Assembly: GCA_016719945.1 (NCBI GenBank)
Contig: JADJYE010000001.1
Span: 933,049-997,048, forward strand
Origin: Polyangiaceae bacterium
GTDB lineage: Bacteria; Myxococcota_A; Polyangia; Polyangiales; Polyangiaceae
Direction: 5' to 3'
DNA: 64,000 bases
Positions 23,769-31,678 of this stretch are shown in pieces. Under the pieces are notes generated by a model, which saw nothing but the letters and a program-made list of their open reading frames with translations, made no database searches and was not told where the DNA came from. Within the stretch, counting starts at the first letter, position 1. Every line of letters starts with the position of its first letter. Both the position numbers and the translations under genes were made by a program.

Positions 23769-25421
23769 ATGATCGCGTCCAATGAAGCCGTAGCTCAGCG
23801 CCGATACCGCCCGATCGCCGAGATCGGACGCGGCGGCATGGCTGAGGTCTACCTCGCGGTCGCGCAGGGCCCAGGCGGCTTCAACAAGCTCGTCGTCCTC
23901 AAGAAGGCCCGCCCAGACCTGGCGCTGCAGCCCGAGTTCTTGAGGATGTTCCTCGACGAAGCCCGCCTCGCGGCGCGCATGAACCATCCGAACGTCGTGC
24001 AGACGTACGAGCTCGGCGAAGAGGACGGTCGCCAGTTCATCGCGATGGAGTACCTCGACGGGCAGCCCTACAGCCGGATCCTCACGCGCCTGCGGGATCG
24101 GACCGGCGGGCTCGACGCGATGTCGCTCGCCCATCACCTGCGGATCTTGAGCGACACGCTCGCCGGGCTGCACCACGCCCACGAGCTGAAGGACTTCGAC
24201 GGGTCGCCGCTCTACGTCGTGCACCGCGACGTGACCCCACAAAACGTGTTCGTCACCTACGACGGCTCGATCAAGGTGGTCGACTTCGGGATCGCCAAGG
24301 CCCAAGACTCGTCGTCGAACACGGTCACGGGCGAGATCAAGGGCAAGGTGACGTACATGTCTCCCGAGCAGGTGCGGGGCGAGCCGCTCGATCGGCGCGC
24401 CGACATCTTCGCGGTCGGGGTCATGCTCTGGGAGGTGCTCGCCGGGCGCCGGATGTGGAAGGACCTGCCCGACGTCACCGTCGTCAGCGAGATCATGTAC
24501 GGGCGCGTCCCGTCGATCCGGGCCGCGGCTCCGCACGCCCCCGAGGAGCTGGTGAGGATCATCGACCGGGCGCTCGATCCGGATCGCGAAGGCCGCTACC
24601 CCTCGGCGCTCGCGATGCAGCGTGAGCTCGACGAGTTCGCGGTGATGAACCGGGCTCGGGTCGATGGCGCGGAGGTCGGCGCCTTCGTCTCCGAGTGGTT
24701 CGAGGAAGAGCGTCGACGGGTGCGCGCCGTCGTGGAGCAGCAGCTCGGGTCGCTCCGCTGGACCGGCGAGAACCCCGCCGCGTCGAGCTTGCCCGTCATC
24801 CCCGCGGCTCCCGTGTCGATCACCGGCCGCACCTGGGCCGCGGCCGGCCCCGACACCGGCAGCCGCAGCATCGCAGGCCCCGTCTCGGGACCTCCGACGA
24901 ACAGCGGGGCTGCGCTGCCGATGCCAACGCCCTTGCCGTCACGCAACCGCTCGGTCGTGGCTCTGCTCGTGGGCTCGGCGCTCGTGGCGATCCTCGCCGC
25001 CGCGCTGGTCGTGACGTTCGTGGGGCCGCGAGATCGCGGCGCCGAGCAGCCGGCAGGCACGGCCGCCCAGGCCGCCACGACCGCGACGGCGTCCGCGCCC
25101 CCCCTGCCCGACACGGTCTCGCTCAAGGTCCGCGCCAGCCCGCCAGAGGCGCAGATCTTTCTCGACGGGGTCTTGCTCGGCACCGGCACGTTCGACGGAG
25201 AGGTCCTCCGCAGCGAGGCCTTGCGCATCCTGCGCGTGGAGGCGGACGGCTACAACTCGAAGGTGGAGCGGCTCACGCTCACCTCTGACCTCATGACCAG
25301 CTTCGCCCTCGAGAAGGTCGAGACCGCGCAGCCGGCGACCTCGACTTCCACGACAGGCAAGCCATTCGTACCGCGTCCGCCTCCGACCGGGCGCATCGAC
25401 TCGGAGAGCCCCTACAAGTGA
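23769..25421 (+). CDS. Transmembrane Ser/Thr protein kinase with PEGA domain
   Basis: A 550-residue protein. The kinase domain spans about residues 12-290: glycine loop GRGGMAEVY (20-28), catalytic Lys in LVVLKK (45/46), HRDVTPQN (152-159), DFGIAKA (172-178) and MSPEQ. A Pro/Ser linker leads to one membrane segment (VVALLVGSALVAILAAALVV, about 398-417). Outside, a PEGA domain (LKVRASPPEAQIFLDGVLLG) follows, then a Thr/Pro-rich tail. It should sense at the envelope and phosphorylate cytoplasmic targets. The next gene, a TPR/PEGA protein, overlaps by 4 bp (GTGA). A paralogue lies at 31679. Confidence 0.92.
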   Translation: MIASNEAVAQRRYRPIAEIGRGGMAEVYLAVAQGPGGFNKLVVLKKARPDLALQPEFLRMFLDEARLAARMNHPNVVQTYELGEEDGRQFIAMEYLDGQPYSRILTRLRDRTGGLDAMSLAHHLRILSDTLAGLHHAHELKDFDGSPLYVVHRDVTPQNVFVTYDGSIKVVDFGIAKAQDSSSNTVTGEIKGKVTYMSPEQVRGEPLDRRADIFAVGVMLWEVLAGRRMWKDLPDVTVVSEIMYGRVPSIRAAAPHAPEELVRIIDRALDPDREGRYPSALAMQRELDEFAVMNRARVDGAEVGAFVSEWFEEERRRVRAVVEQQLGSLRWTGENPAASSLPVIPAAPVSITGRTWAAAGPDTGSRSIAGPVSGPPTNSGAALPMPTPLPSRNRSVVALLVGSALVAILAAALVVTFVGPRDRGAEQPAGTAAQAATTATASAPPLPDTVSLKVRASPPEAQIFLDGVLLGTGTFDGEVLRSEALRILRVEADGYNSKVERLTLTSDLMTSFALEKVETAQPATSTSTTGKPFVPRPPPTGRIDSESPYK

Positions 25422-26395
25422 CCGCTGGCCCGCGCTGCGTTCAGCGCCCCTCACGCCGCCATGAGGCTGTCGCGGGGCTCTTACTCCTCGTCGCGACGCT
25501 CACGGCGGCGCTGCCAGCCTCCGCGGCGCCGAAGTGGGTCGAGGCCGACGAGCGCTTCCGCCGCGGCGTGCAGCTGTACAAGGAGACCAATTTCACGGCG
25601 GCCCTGGTCGAGTTCCAGCGCGCGTACGACGTCGATCCGAAGTACCAGGTGCTCTACAACATCGCAGAGACCTACTACCAGCTGCAGGACTACGCGAACG
25701 CGCTCAAGACCTACCAGCGCTACCTCCAAGAGGGCGGTAACAAGATCGCCGCCAAGCGCCGAAAAGACGTCGAAACGGAGATCGCGAAGCTCACGAAGCG
25801 CGTCGCGACGCTCACCATCACGACGAGCGAGCCCGGCGCCACAGTGAGCGTCGACGACGTGGTCGTCGGCAAGACGCCCCTCGAGCCGCTGAGCGTGAGC
25901 GCGGGGCGGCGCAAGATCACCGCGACCCTTGCGGGCCGCATCCCGGTGACCGAGACGGTCGACCTCGCCGGCGGCGACCAGAAGACGCTGCAGCTCGTGA
26001 TCGCCGCGCTCCCCGCTCCGCTCGTGGCCAAGCCCGAGCCGAAGCCGACTCCGTCGATCGTACCGCAGGTGATCTCGTGGTCGGCGACCGGAGCGCTCGC
26101 CGCTGGCGCGGTCGTCACCGGCGTCCTCGCGCTGGGGGCGTCGAGCGATCTCGAGCAGGAGCTCGTCAGGTTCCCAGGGGACGCCGACGCCCTGGCGAGC
26201 GCCCAAGACAAAGCCTTCAACCTCGGCCTCGCGACCGACATCTTGATCGGCACGTCGGTCGCGGCCGCTGCCCTCTCCGTCTACTTCACGGTCGACTGGG
26301 CCATGGCCTCCGACGAAGCTGCCAAGAGCCGGCGGCCGCCTGCGGCTCGCGTCATGGTGCTGCCCGGGAGCGTGGCGGTCGAGGGAACCTTCTAG
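25418..26395 (+). CDS. TPR and PEGA protein with C-terminal membrane segments, kinase partner
   Basis: A 325-residue protein from GTG 25418. A signal-like segment (AVAGLLLLVATLTAALPASA) precedes two to three TPR helices (ADERFRRGVQLYKETNFTAA, YNIAETYYQLQDYANALKTY). A PEGA domain follows near residues 130-190 (LTITTSEPGATVSVDDVVVG). Two hydrophobic segments come near 215-240 and 270-295. The layout is periplasmic TPR-PEGA anchored in the membrane. Translational coupling to the upstream kinase suggests it forms a sensory complex with it. The paralogue at 33325 has the same order beside the second kinase. Confidence 0.82.
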   Translation: MTAGPRCVQRPSRRHEAVAGLLLLVATLTAALPASAAPKWVEADERFRRGVQLYKETNFTAALVEFQRAYDVDPKYQVLYNIAETYYQLQDYANALKTYQRYLQEGGNKIAAKRRKDVETEIAKLTKRVATLTITTSEPGATVSVDDVVVGKTPLEPLSVSAGRRKITATLAGRIPVTETVDLAGGDQKTLQLVIAALPAPLVAKPEPKPTPSIVPQVISWSATGALAAGAVVTGVLALGASSDLEQELVRFPGDADALASAQDKAFNLGLATDILIGTSVAAAALSVYFTVDWAMASDEAAKSRRPPAARVMVLPGSVAVEGTF

Positions 26396-26427
26396 GCTCC
26401 GGCTCGACACCTGATAGCGTCCCCACC

Positions 26428-27886
26428 ATGGGAACGTGTGGGTCCTCGCCGCCTCACCCCGGAGGCCGAGCGTTGCTCGTCTCCGTGCTCGCGTCGCTCC
26501 TCACGCTGAGCGCGTGCAGCGACGACACCACGTCGCCCACCGGAACCGGCGGCGGCGGCGAGGGCGGCTCACCCTCAGCTCGAACCGGTCCTCGACTGGG
26601 TGGGCTACGTCGATCTGCCGCCGACGGGCGCCGAGCGTGAGGCGATCGGCGAGGACGGCACCGCCCGCATCGCGACGATCCTCCACGCGGCGGACGACGC
26701 GGCGGACGAGGCGCCGCTCTTCGTGCTCTTCAATGGCGGGCCCAACGCGGCCACGAGCGCCGGCCTCTTGGTGTACGGCATCGCGCCGAAGACCTTGGAC
26801 ATCGCCGCGCCGGCCGCGGCCCCGATCGATAACCCTGCGTCGTGGACGCGCTTCGGCAACCTCCTGTTCGCGGACGCTCGCGGCGCGGGCTTCAGCTACA
26901 CGCTCGGCCAGCCCGAGACGTGCCGCCAATCGGTTTGGTCCGACGCCGCCGACTACCTGCGCGTCGTGCTCGCGCTCATGGATTCGCAGCCGACCCTGCG
27001 CGGCCGCCGGGTCATCCCCGTGGGCGAGAGCTACGGAGGGGCCCGCGCCGCGGCGCTGGTCTACCTGGCCCACCACTACGCCGAGCTACCTCAGGCGATC
27101 GTCGACGACGTCGGCCCGACGTTCCAGGCAGAGCTCCAGGCCCATGTCGACGCGGCGGGCCTCGCCGCGGCGGGCGGGGCCGCCACCCCGGACGAGATGG
27201 CCGCGCAGTTCGGGGAGATGGTCCTGATCCAGCCAGCATTCTCCGAAGAGCAGCGCGATTTTACCACCCGCGCCCCCAGCGACTACGACACCTCCTCCCC
27301 CATCGAGGAGGAGCAGGCGATCGTGGACGGGATCTTGGCGCACCTGTTCGCGCCGGAGGGGCTCGAGCCCTTCCTGGGTGCGTCGCCCGCGTCGATCGAC
27401 GGGCTACGCGCCGAGACGCGCCCGGCGGGGAGCTACCGGATCTTCAACGAGCTCGACACCGAGGAGGTCGTCGCGGCGCGCGAGGCTGCGCTCCGGGCCG
27501 CCCTCGGAGAGCCGAGCCCCGGCGACGCGTATTGGCTGTTCTTGAACTACGCGTGCTCGGCCGGCTTCGATTGGCTCGCGACCGAGCCGGCGCTGTTCGA
27601 GGTCCTCCCGCGGACCCGTGTGCTCATGACGAACGCCCAATATGACAACGTCGTCGTCCCCGAGCTCTTGCCGACGTATTGGCAGACCCTCGGCGCGTCG
27701 GCCATCCTCGACGACGCGCCGCGAGACGGCGAAGAGCGCCCTGGCTGGATGCTGGTCACCACGCCCGAAGGCGAGGAGGTCGAGATCCGCTTTCCAAGCT
27801 ACGATGCGGGCCACTCCGTCGCGATGAAGGAGGCGGCCGGGTTCGCTGATGACGTCGAGGCGTGGCTCACCGAGGGGCAGCCCTGA
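26428..27886 (+). CDS. Serine carboxypeptidase-like (peptidase S10) lipoprotein, frameshift near 26,570
   Basis: From ATG 26428 the first frame gives a signal with lipobox LSAC (VLASLLTLSACSDDTTSP) and a Gly-rich linker. Near 26,570 the frame changes and continues as QLEPVLDWVGYVDLPPTG, which starts an S10 peptidase. FVLFNGGPNAA matches the oxyanion-hole region, GESYGG carries the nucleophile Ser, NAQYDNVVVPE the Asp region, and AGHSVAM the His. The restored protein is about 485 residues, usual for the family. It would trim peptides from their C-terminus at the cell surface. Bacterial S10 peptidases are uncommon outside soil taxa. The gene after it is convergent. Confidence 0.8.
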
Positions 27887-27918
27887 GCGGCGTCGGAGCC
27901 GAACGCGGCTGCAGCACC

Positions 27919-28060
27919 AGCTCGGGCCGGCATCGGGGGGGATGCGGCGTTGAACTTCCGAAAAGCAGCAGCTCGGGCCGGCATCGGGGGGGGAATGCGG
28001 CGTTGAGCTTCCGAAAAGCAGCAGCTCGGGCCGGCATCGGGGGGGGGAACGCGGCGTTGA
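27919..28060. repeat. Three near-identical tandem repeats (51-53 bp) with a growing G-run
   Basis: Three copies of a unit containing AGCTCGGGCCGGCATC, a G-run, then GCGGCGTTGA and CTTCCGAAAAGCAGC. The CTCGGGCCGG core starts at 27921, 27972 and 28025. The G-run is 7, 8 and 9 bases in copies 1 to 3. The repeats fill the gap between two convergent stop codons and are not in either coding region. There are no unique spacers, so this is not a CRISPR array. The function may be termination, or it may be a slippage-prone satellite. Confidence 0.85.
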
Positions 28061-28067
28061 CCGCGCC

Positions 28068-28772
28068 TCAGAAGGCTTGGTTGCCGAAGCGAAACGCCAA
28101 GTACGTGGGCGTCTCGCTCGCCGGGTTCGCGACGATCGCGCCGTCGGGGTAGCTCTCGTTGAAGTGGATCTGGTGCGCGCTCGAGGGGTTGTCCTCGGCG
28201 TAGGCGAACACCGAGATGGGATCGCCCGGCACCAGGTGCTGGCACAGGAACGCCTCTGCGCCTTCGACCGTGACCTGCGCAAAGGCGTCGCTGTGCAGGT
28301 CGAGATCGTCCACGTACTCGAGCACCGCACCGAGATGCCAGCCCTCGGCGAACGCAGGCCCGACGAGCGCCGCCGAGGTGGAGGCGACGGCCACGCCCTC
28401 CACGTTGACCACCAGCCGCTGGACCGCGCCGCCGATGGCGACCTGGAGCACGACGTGGTCGTTGTTGAAGGCGGTGCACTGCGTGTCCGTGGTGCGGACG
28501 ATCGCGACCAGCGTGCCGTCCGCGCGGCCGTTCCCGGCGGTGAACACGTCGCCGAAGGTGTCGGCACACGCGGCCGCCGTACCCTCACAGGTGGGGCCGA
28601 TCGCTCCACCGACGCCGCCAGCGCCGGTGCTCGTCGGCTCCGAGGTCCCTCCGCTCCCTCCGGACGCCGAGCTGGACGGGCTGCCGCCCGCGCCGGAGCC
28701 GTCCGCGGCGTCACCGCACGCGGCCCCCAGGAGTAGGAGCCCAAGCAGAAGGCCTCGCGGGACGCGCATCAT
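28068..28772 (-). CDS. Unknown lipoprotein with Gly/Ser linker
   Basis: A 234-residue protein from ATG 28772. Signal with lipobox GAAC, then a SGAGGSPSSSASGGSGG-type linker to about residue 55. The beta-rich body has the strands GTLVAIVRTTDTQCTAFNND, VVLQVAIGGAVQRLVVNVEG and YLAFRFGNQAF. Three Cys (CEG, CADTF, QCTAF) plus FLCQH may form disulfides. No family is recognised. Its ATG overlaps the rhodanese stop (ATGA), so it is translationally coupled to that gene. Confidence 0.72.
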   Translation of the reverse strand: MMRVPRGLLLGLLLLGAACGDAADGSGAGGSPSSSASGGSGGTSEPTSTGAGGVGGAIGPTCEGTAAACADTFGDVFTAGNGRADGTLVAIVRTTDTQCTAFNNDHVVLQVAIGGAVQRLVVNVEGVAVASTSAALVGPAFAEGWHLGAVLEYVDDLDLHSDAFAQVTVEGAEAFLCQHLVPGDPISVFAYAEDNPSSAHQIHFNESYPDGAIVANPASETPTYLAFRFGNQAF

Positions 28773-29161
28773 CGTGGCGCCCCGCTGTCCGTGGGGAGCC
28801 GCGCCGCCCACCAGGCGAGCATGCCTCCGGCGAGCTGCCGAGCGTCGGCGAAGCCGGCCTCTAGGAGCACGCGCACGGCGGGGATGCTTCGATGGGCCGA
28901 GAGGCAGATGCACACGACGGACTCCGCTGGATCGAGCCCCAGGGCGGGCAGCTCCCGTTCGAGGCGGGGAAGCGGCGCGTGCACCGCCCCTCGGATGCGG
29001 CTCGTCCGCCACTCGATCTCGGTGCGCACGTCGACGAGCTGGACTCGCCGACCGCCGGCTGCCGGATCGAGCCACGCCGCGAGCGTGCGCGCGTCGACCT
29101 CGGGGATGGCGTCCCCCAGCGCGAGGGGCAGGCGGCGTGCGACGCGGTTCCACAGAGACAT
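28769..29161 (-). CDS. Single-domain rhodanese-like sulfurtransferase
   Basis: A 130-residue protein from ATG 29161, after which the sequence is a rhodanese domain: VQLVDVRTEIEWRTSRIRGA, then the active-site loop VCICLSAHRS with the catalytic Cys, and AGFADARQLAGGMLAWW. Length and motifs fit a stand-alone rhodanese that moves sulfur through a Cys persulfide. The sequence before residue 1 in the longer reading is not protein-like. There is no signal peptide, so it is probably cytoplasmic, though it is coupled to a lipoprotein gene (ATGA). Confidence 0.82.
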   Translation of the reverse strand: MSLWNRVARRLPLALGDAIPEVDARTLAAWLDPAAGGRRVQLVDVRTEIEWRTSRIRGAVHAPLPRLERELPALGLDPAESVVCICLSAHRSIPAVRVLLEAGFADARQLAGGMLAWWAARLPTDSGAPR

Positions 29162-29365
29162 CCTCCCGAAGGAGAGCACTCTCGACTCCGCCGCACCATA
29201 GGCGCGGGCCTCGTGGCCGCCTGCTGGGAAGGACGAGCATGATGCTCGGAGAGCACCACCTCGCTCATCGCGAGATCGTCGGCGCCATAAGGACCGCACG
29301 CGGTCATCAGCCAGCCCTCGGGGGAGCCGCACGGGGCTCCCCCGAGGCCCGCCCAACCGATGATC

Positions 29366-29791
29366 TCAGGGAGCCGGTCGCTTGAAGCAAGGTCGGTAGG
29401 AGTCGCCCCCGACGTACTCCCAACCGGCCTCGCCATAACGCTTGAGCGTCATGTTGAGGTCGTGGGCGTAGGTCTCGACGCAGTACTGCTGCCAGCGAGG
29501 CGCCGCGGAGTTGGCTGGGAACGGCGGCAGCGCGGCCGCGATCATGGGCCTGCCACTTCCCCAGGCCGAGGCGAACGCTGACGCGGTCGTCGCCGCGGGC
29601 GCGGGCGCCTTCGCCGAGCCCTTCGCCCACGCCGTCGCCGGCGCCTTCGCAGAGGGCATCGGGCTCGGCTGTGCGTCAGCGACGTCCACCGCCGGCGCCT
29701 CCAGGTTTTGACTCACCGCCGCGCCGATGCAGCCGGCGATCACCCCCAGGAGCGCGACCACCACCAGGCGCGCGCAAAACATCATGTTCAT
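29366..29791 (-). CDS. Small unknown lipoprotein
   Basis: A 141-residue protein. The ATG at 29791 is preceded by AAGGAAGGGAAG, a strong ribosome-binding site that decides the start. Lipobox VIAGC is followed by an Ala/Pro/Lys linker to about residue 90. The C-terminal 50 residues contain AAPRWQQYCVETYAHDLNMT, YGEAGWEYVGGDSYRPCFKR, and two Cys that could pair. The tail looks like a short conserved domain, but I cannot name it. Confidence 0.7.
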   Translation of the reverse strand: MNMMFCARLVVVALLGVIAGCIGAAVSQNLEAPAVDVADAQPSPMPSAKAPATAWAKGSAKAPAPAATTASAFASAWGSGRPMIAAALPPFPANSAAPRWQQYCVETYAHDLNMTLKRYGEAGWEYVGGDSYRPCFKRPAP

Positions 29792-29876
29792 GAGCTTCCC
29801 TTCCTTGAAGGGGCAACCGTAGCAGCGGGCGGCGGCGGCGCGCTCGCGCGAAGCCACCCCGTCGGCAGGCGCCTGC

Positions 29877-30089
29877 CTAACGACCGCCGCGACTGCGCCT
29901 GCGGCCGACTGCCACGAAAACCGCGACGGCGCCCAGCGCCGCGAGGGCGCCATCGAGCCCGCCCGAGCCGAGCGCCGAGGTATCGGACACCGTGCACTTG
30001 TTCTTCTTCGGCGGCGGGATGTCGGCGCTCGCGGGGAGCGCCAGCGCGAAGAGGGCAGCGGCGAGGGACGCGGACGCGAGCACCTTCAT
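29877..30089 (-). CDS. Small secreted protein with C-terminal membrane anchor and Arg tail (MYXO-CTERM-like)
   Basis: A 70-residue protein: signal peptide (VLASASLAAALFALALPASA), a short mature part (DIPPPKKNKCTVSDTSALGS), then a hydrophobic segment (LDGALAALGAVAVFVAVG) and a C-terminal RRRSRGGR. Signal, short mature part, membrane segment and basic tail are the layout of sorting-signal proteins such as MYXO-CTERM. It lacks the Cys usually seen just before the membrane segment in MYXO-CTERM; one Cys lies further upstream. Function is unknown. Confidence 0.62.
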   Translation of the reverse strand: MKVLASASLAAALFALALPASADIPPPKKNKCTVSDTSALGSGGLDGALAALGAVAVFVAVGRRRSRGGR

Positions 30090-30122
30090 CGCGCTCAGGC
30101 TATCCCAAGGCTCCGCGGAGCG

Positions 30123-30647
30123 TCAGCCCTTCGGCTCGCGCCGCTTCTTCGGGCCGCCGCGGCGGGCGAGCTTCGCCAGCGCCTGCTCGTACGCCTTCTG
30201 GACCCGACGAAACGCCTCGGGGTCGCCGCCGCGATCCGGGTGCGTCTCGAGCGCTTTCGCACGATAGGCGCGCTTGACCTGCTCGACGGTCGCGCCCGGC
30301 GCGAGGCCGAGCACGGACCGCAGAGGCGCAGGCGACGTCGAGGGCTCGAGCTCGGGCCCTGGCGGAGGGCGGCGAGCCGATGAGGCCGCACGCTCCCCTT
30401 GCCACGGAGGCTGGCCACGCAAGACGCGTGACCACGCGCGCGCCCAGCTCGGGTCGATGCGAACGAGGGACCGGCCCGCGACCGCGCTCGCCTCGCCGAG
30501 AGCCTCTTCGAGGGTTCGCGCGCCGCCGTTCGAAGCGTCGGGCTTAAGGAAGGGTGCCCGCACGGGCGGGCTCGTCCACCACGCGGCCCAGAAGAAGCGT
30601 CGACGCGCGGTGAGCGTGACGGACACCACGGGCGCGAACAGCTCCAT
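30123..30647 (-). CDS. Protein with C-terminal J domain
   Basis: A 174-residue protein from ATG 30647. A C-terminal J domain (about residues 115-160) reads VLGLAPGATVEQVKRAYRAK, then THPDRGGDPEAFRRV with the HPD motif that stimulates DnaK. The tail is basic (GGPKKRREPKG). The N-terminal 110 residues carry no recognised domain; they include VSVTLTARRRFFWAAWW, which may be a short membrane or hydrophobic segment. It is probably a specialised DnaK co-chaperone, not a full DnaJ, as it has no zinc or substrate domains. Confidence 0.75.
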   Translation of the reverse strand: MELFAPVVSVTLTARRRFFWAAWWTSPPVRAPFLKPDASNGGARTLEEALGEASAVAGRSLVRIDPSWARAWSRVLRGQPPWQGERAASSARRPPPGPELEPSTSPAPLRSVLGLAPGATVEQVKRAYRAKALETHPDRGGDPEAFRRVQKAYEQALAKLARRGGPKKRREPKG

Positions 30648-30761
30648 GCCGCGGAGGCTACCGACTCGGGGTGAGCGTGGCACGGGCTGCAGCTCGCGGA
30701 GGTCCGCGCAAAGGCTGCGTGGTTGCTCCGCCGTGCACCGCCCGTTAGCCTAGGGAGGCTG

Positions 30762-31673
30762 ATGTTACGTCGCTTAGTCATCGCTCCGGCGCTGCTCGTG
30801 GCCGGAGCCGCTGTGCTCGTCCAGGGTTGCTCGGTCTTCGTCATCGACACGGAACAGCAGCAGTGCGTCGCCGCGAGCGACTGCGTCTCGCTCGGGCTCG
30901 GCGACGCTTGTGTCGACGGCGTGTGTGTGGACGGCGGGGGCGAAGGGGGCGAAGGGGGCGGCGGCGGCGCTCCGGCGGACCCGAAGTGGGGCTGCCTCGG
31001 GAGCGTCGAGTGGCCCCCGGCAACGCAGCCCACGAGCGTGCTGCGGGTGAGGTTTCGGTCGGCGGTCAGCATGACGCCCCCAGCGAACCTGGCCGTGCGC
31101 TACTGCGCTTCGCTCGACGTCGACTGCGCGACCCCCATCGCGGCCGACGTGCCAGTGGTCGACGGTCGCATCGAGCTCGAGGTCGAGTCGGGGACGCGCG
31201 GCTACTTCGAGGTCACCAGCACGGCCGACCCTCCGACCATCCGCCCGGCGGTGCTGTACTTCCCGCGGCCCGCCTCCGAGAGCAGCACGCCCGAGGACCT
31301 GCCGGTCACGCTCGTCTCACCGAACGAGTACCTGGCGATCGTCAACTCCGCCGGCTTCGTGGACGACCCCACGCGCGGCACCTTGCTGACCGTGACGACC
31401 GACTGCACCGCTGCGCCGGCGGCGGGGGTCGAGCTCTCCAGCCCGAGCCAGGACGAAGACTCGACCCCCTTCTACTTCGTCGGCTTGGTGCCCGATCCAG
31501 ACGCGACTCAGACCGACGTGAACGGCTTCGGCGGCATCTTCAACATGCCCGTCGGCGCCGGCACCGTCGAGGCGAGGATCGCCGCCGACGATCGGCTGAT
31601 TGGCTTCGCGAGCTTTCAGATCCGAGCGGGCTGGCTCTCCAACGTGGCCATCGAGCCCACGCCGATCGAGTGA
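30762..31673 (+). CDS. Cys-rich lipoprotein upstream of a Ser/Thr kinase
   Basis: A 303-residue protein from ATG 30762. Lipobox VQGC is followed by FVIDTEQQQCVAASDCVS and ACVDGVCVDGG (Cys-rich, like the lipoprotein at 23333), then a Gly-rich spacer. The body is beta-rich with LRVRFRSAVSMTPPANLAVR, YFEVTSTADPPTIRP and FASFQIRAGWLSNVAIEP, and may hold one or two Ig-like domains. It ends 5 bases before the kinase gene, so it is the first gene of that operon. A role as outer-membrane partner or ligand sensor for the kinase is inferred from the same pairing at 23.3-23.8 kb. Confidence 0.75.
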   Translation: MLRRLVIAPALLVAGAAVLVQGCSVFVIDTEQQQCVAASDCVSLGLGDACVDGVCVDGGGEGGEGGGGGAPADPKWGCLGSVEWPPATQPTSVLRVRFRSAVSMTPPANLAVRYCASLDVDCATPIAADVPVVDGRIELEVESGTRGYFEVTSTADPPTIRPAVLYFPRPASESSTPEDLPVTLVSPNEYLAIVNSAGFVDDPTRGTLLTVTTDCTAAPAAGVELSSPSQDEDSTPFYFVGLVPDPDATQTDVNGFGGIFNMPVGAGTVEARIAADDRLIGFASFQIRAGWLSNVAIEPTPIE

Positions 31674-31678
31674 CTCCG

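Noticed and set aside
27919..28060. Repeats at 27.9-28.1 kb as a CRISPR array
   Set aside because: The copies are alike over their full length with no unique spacers, and there are no cas genes nearby.
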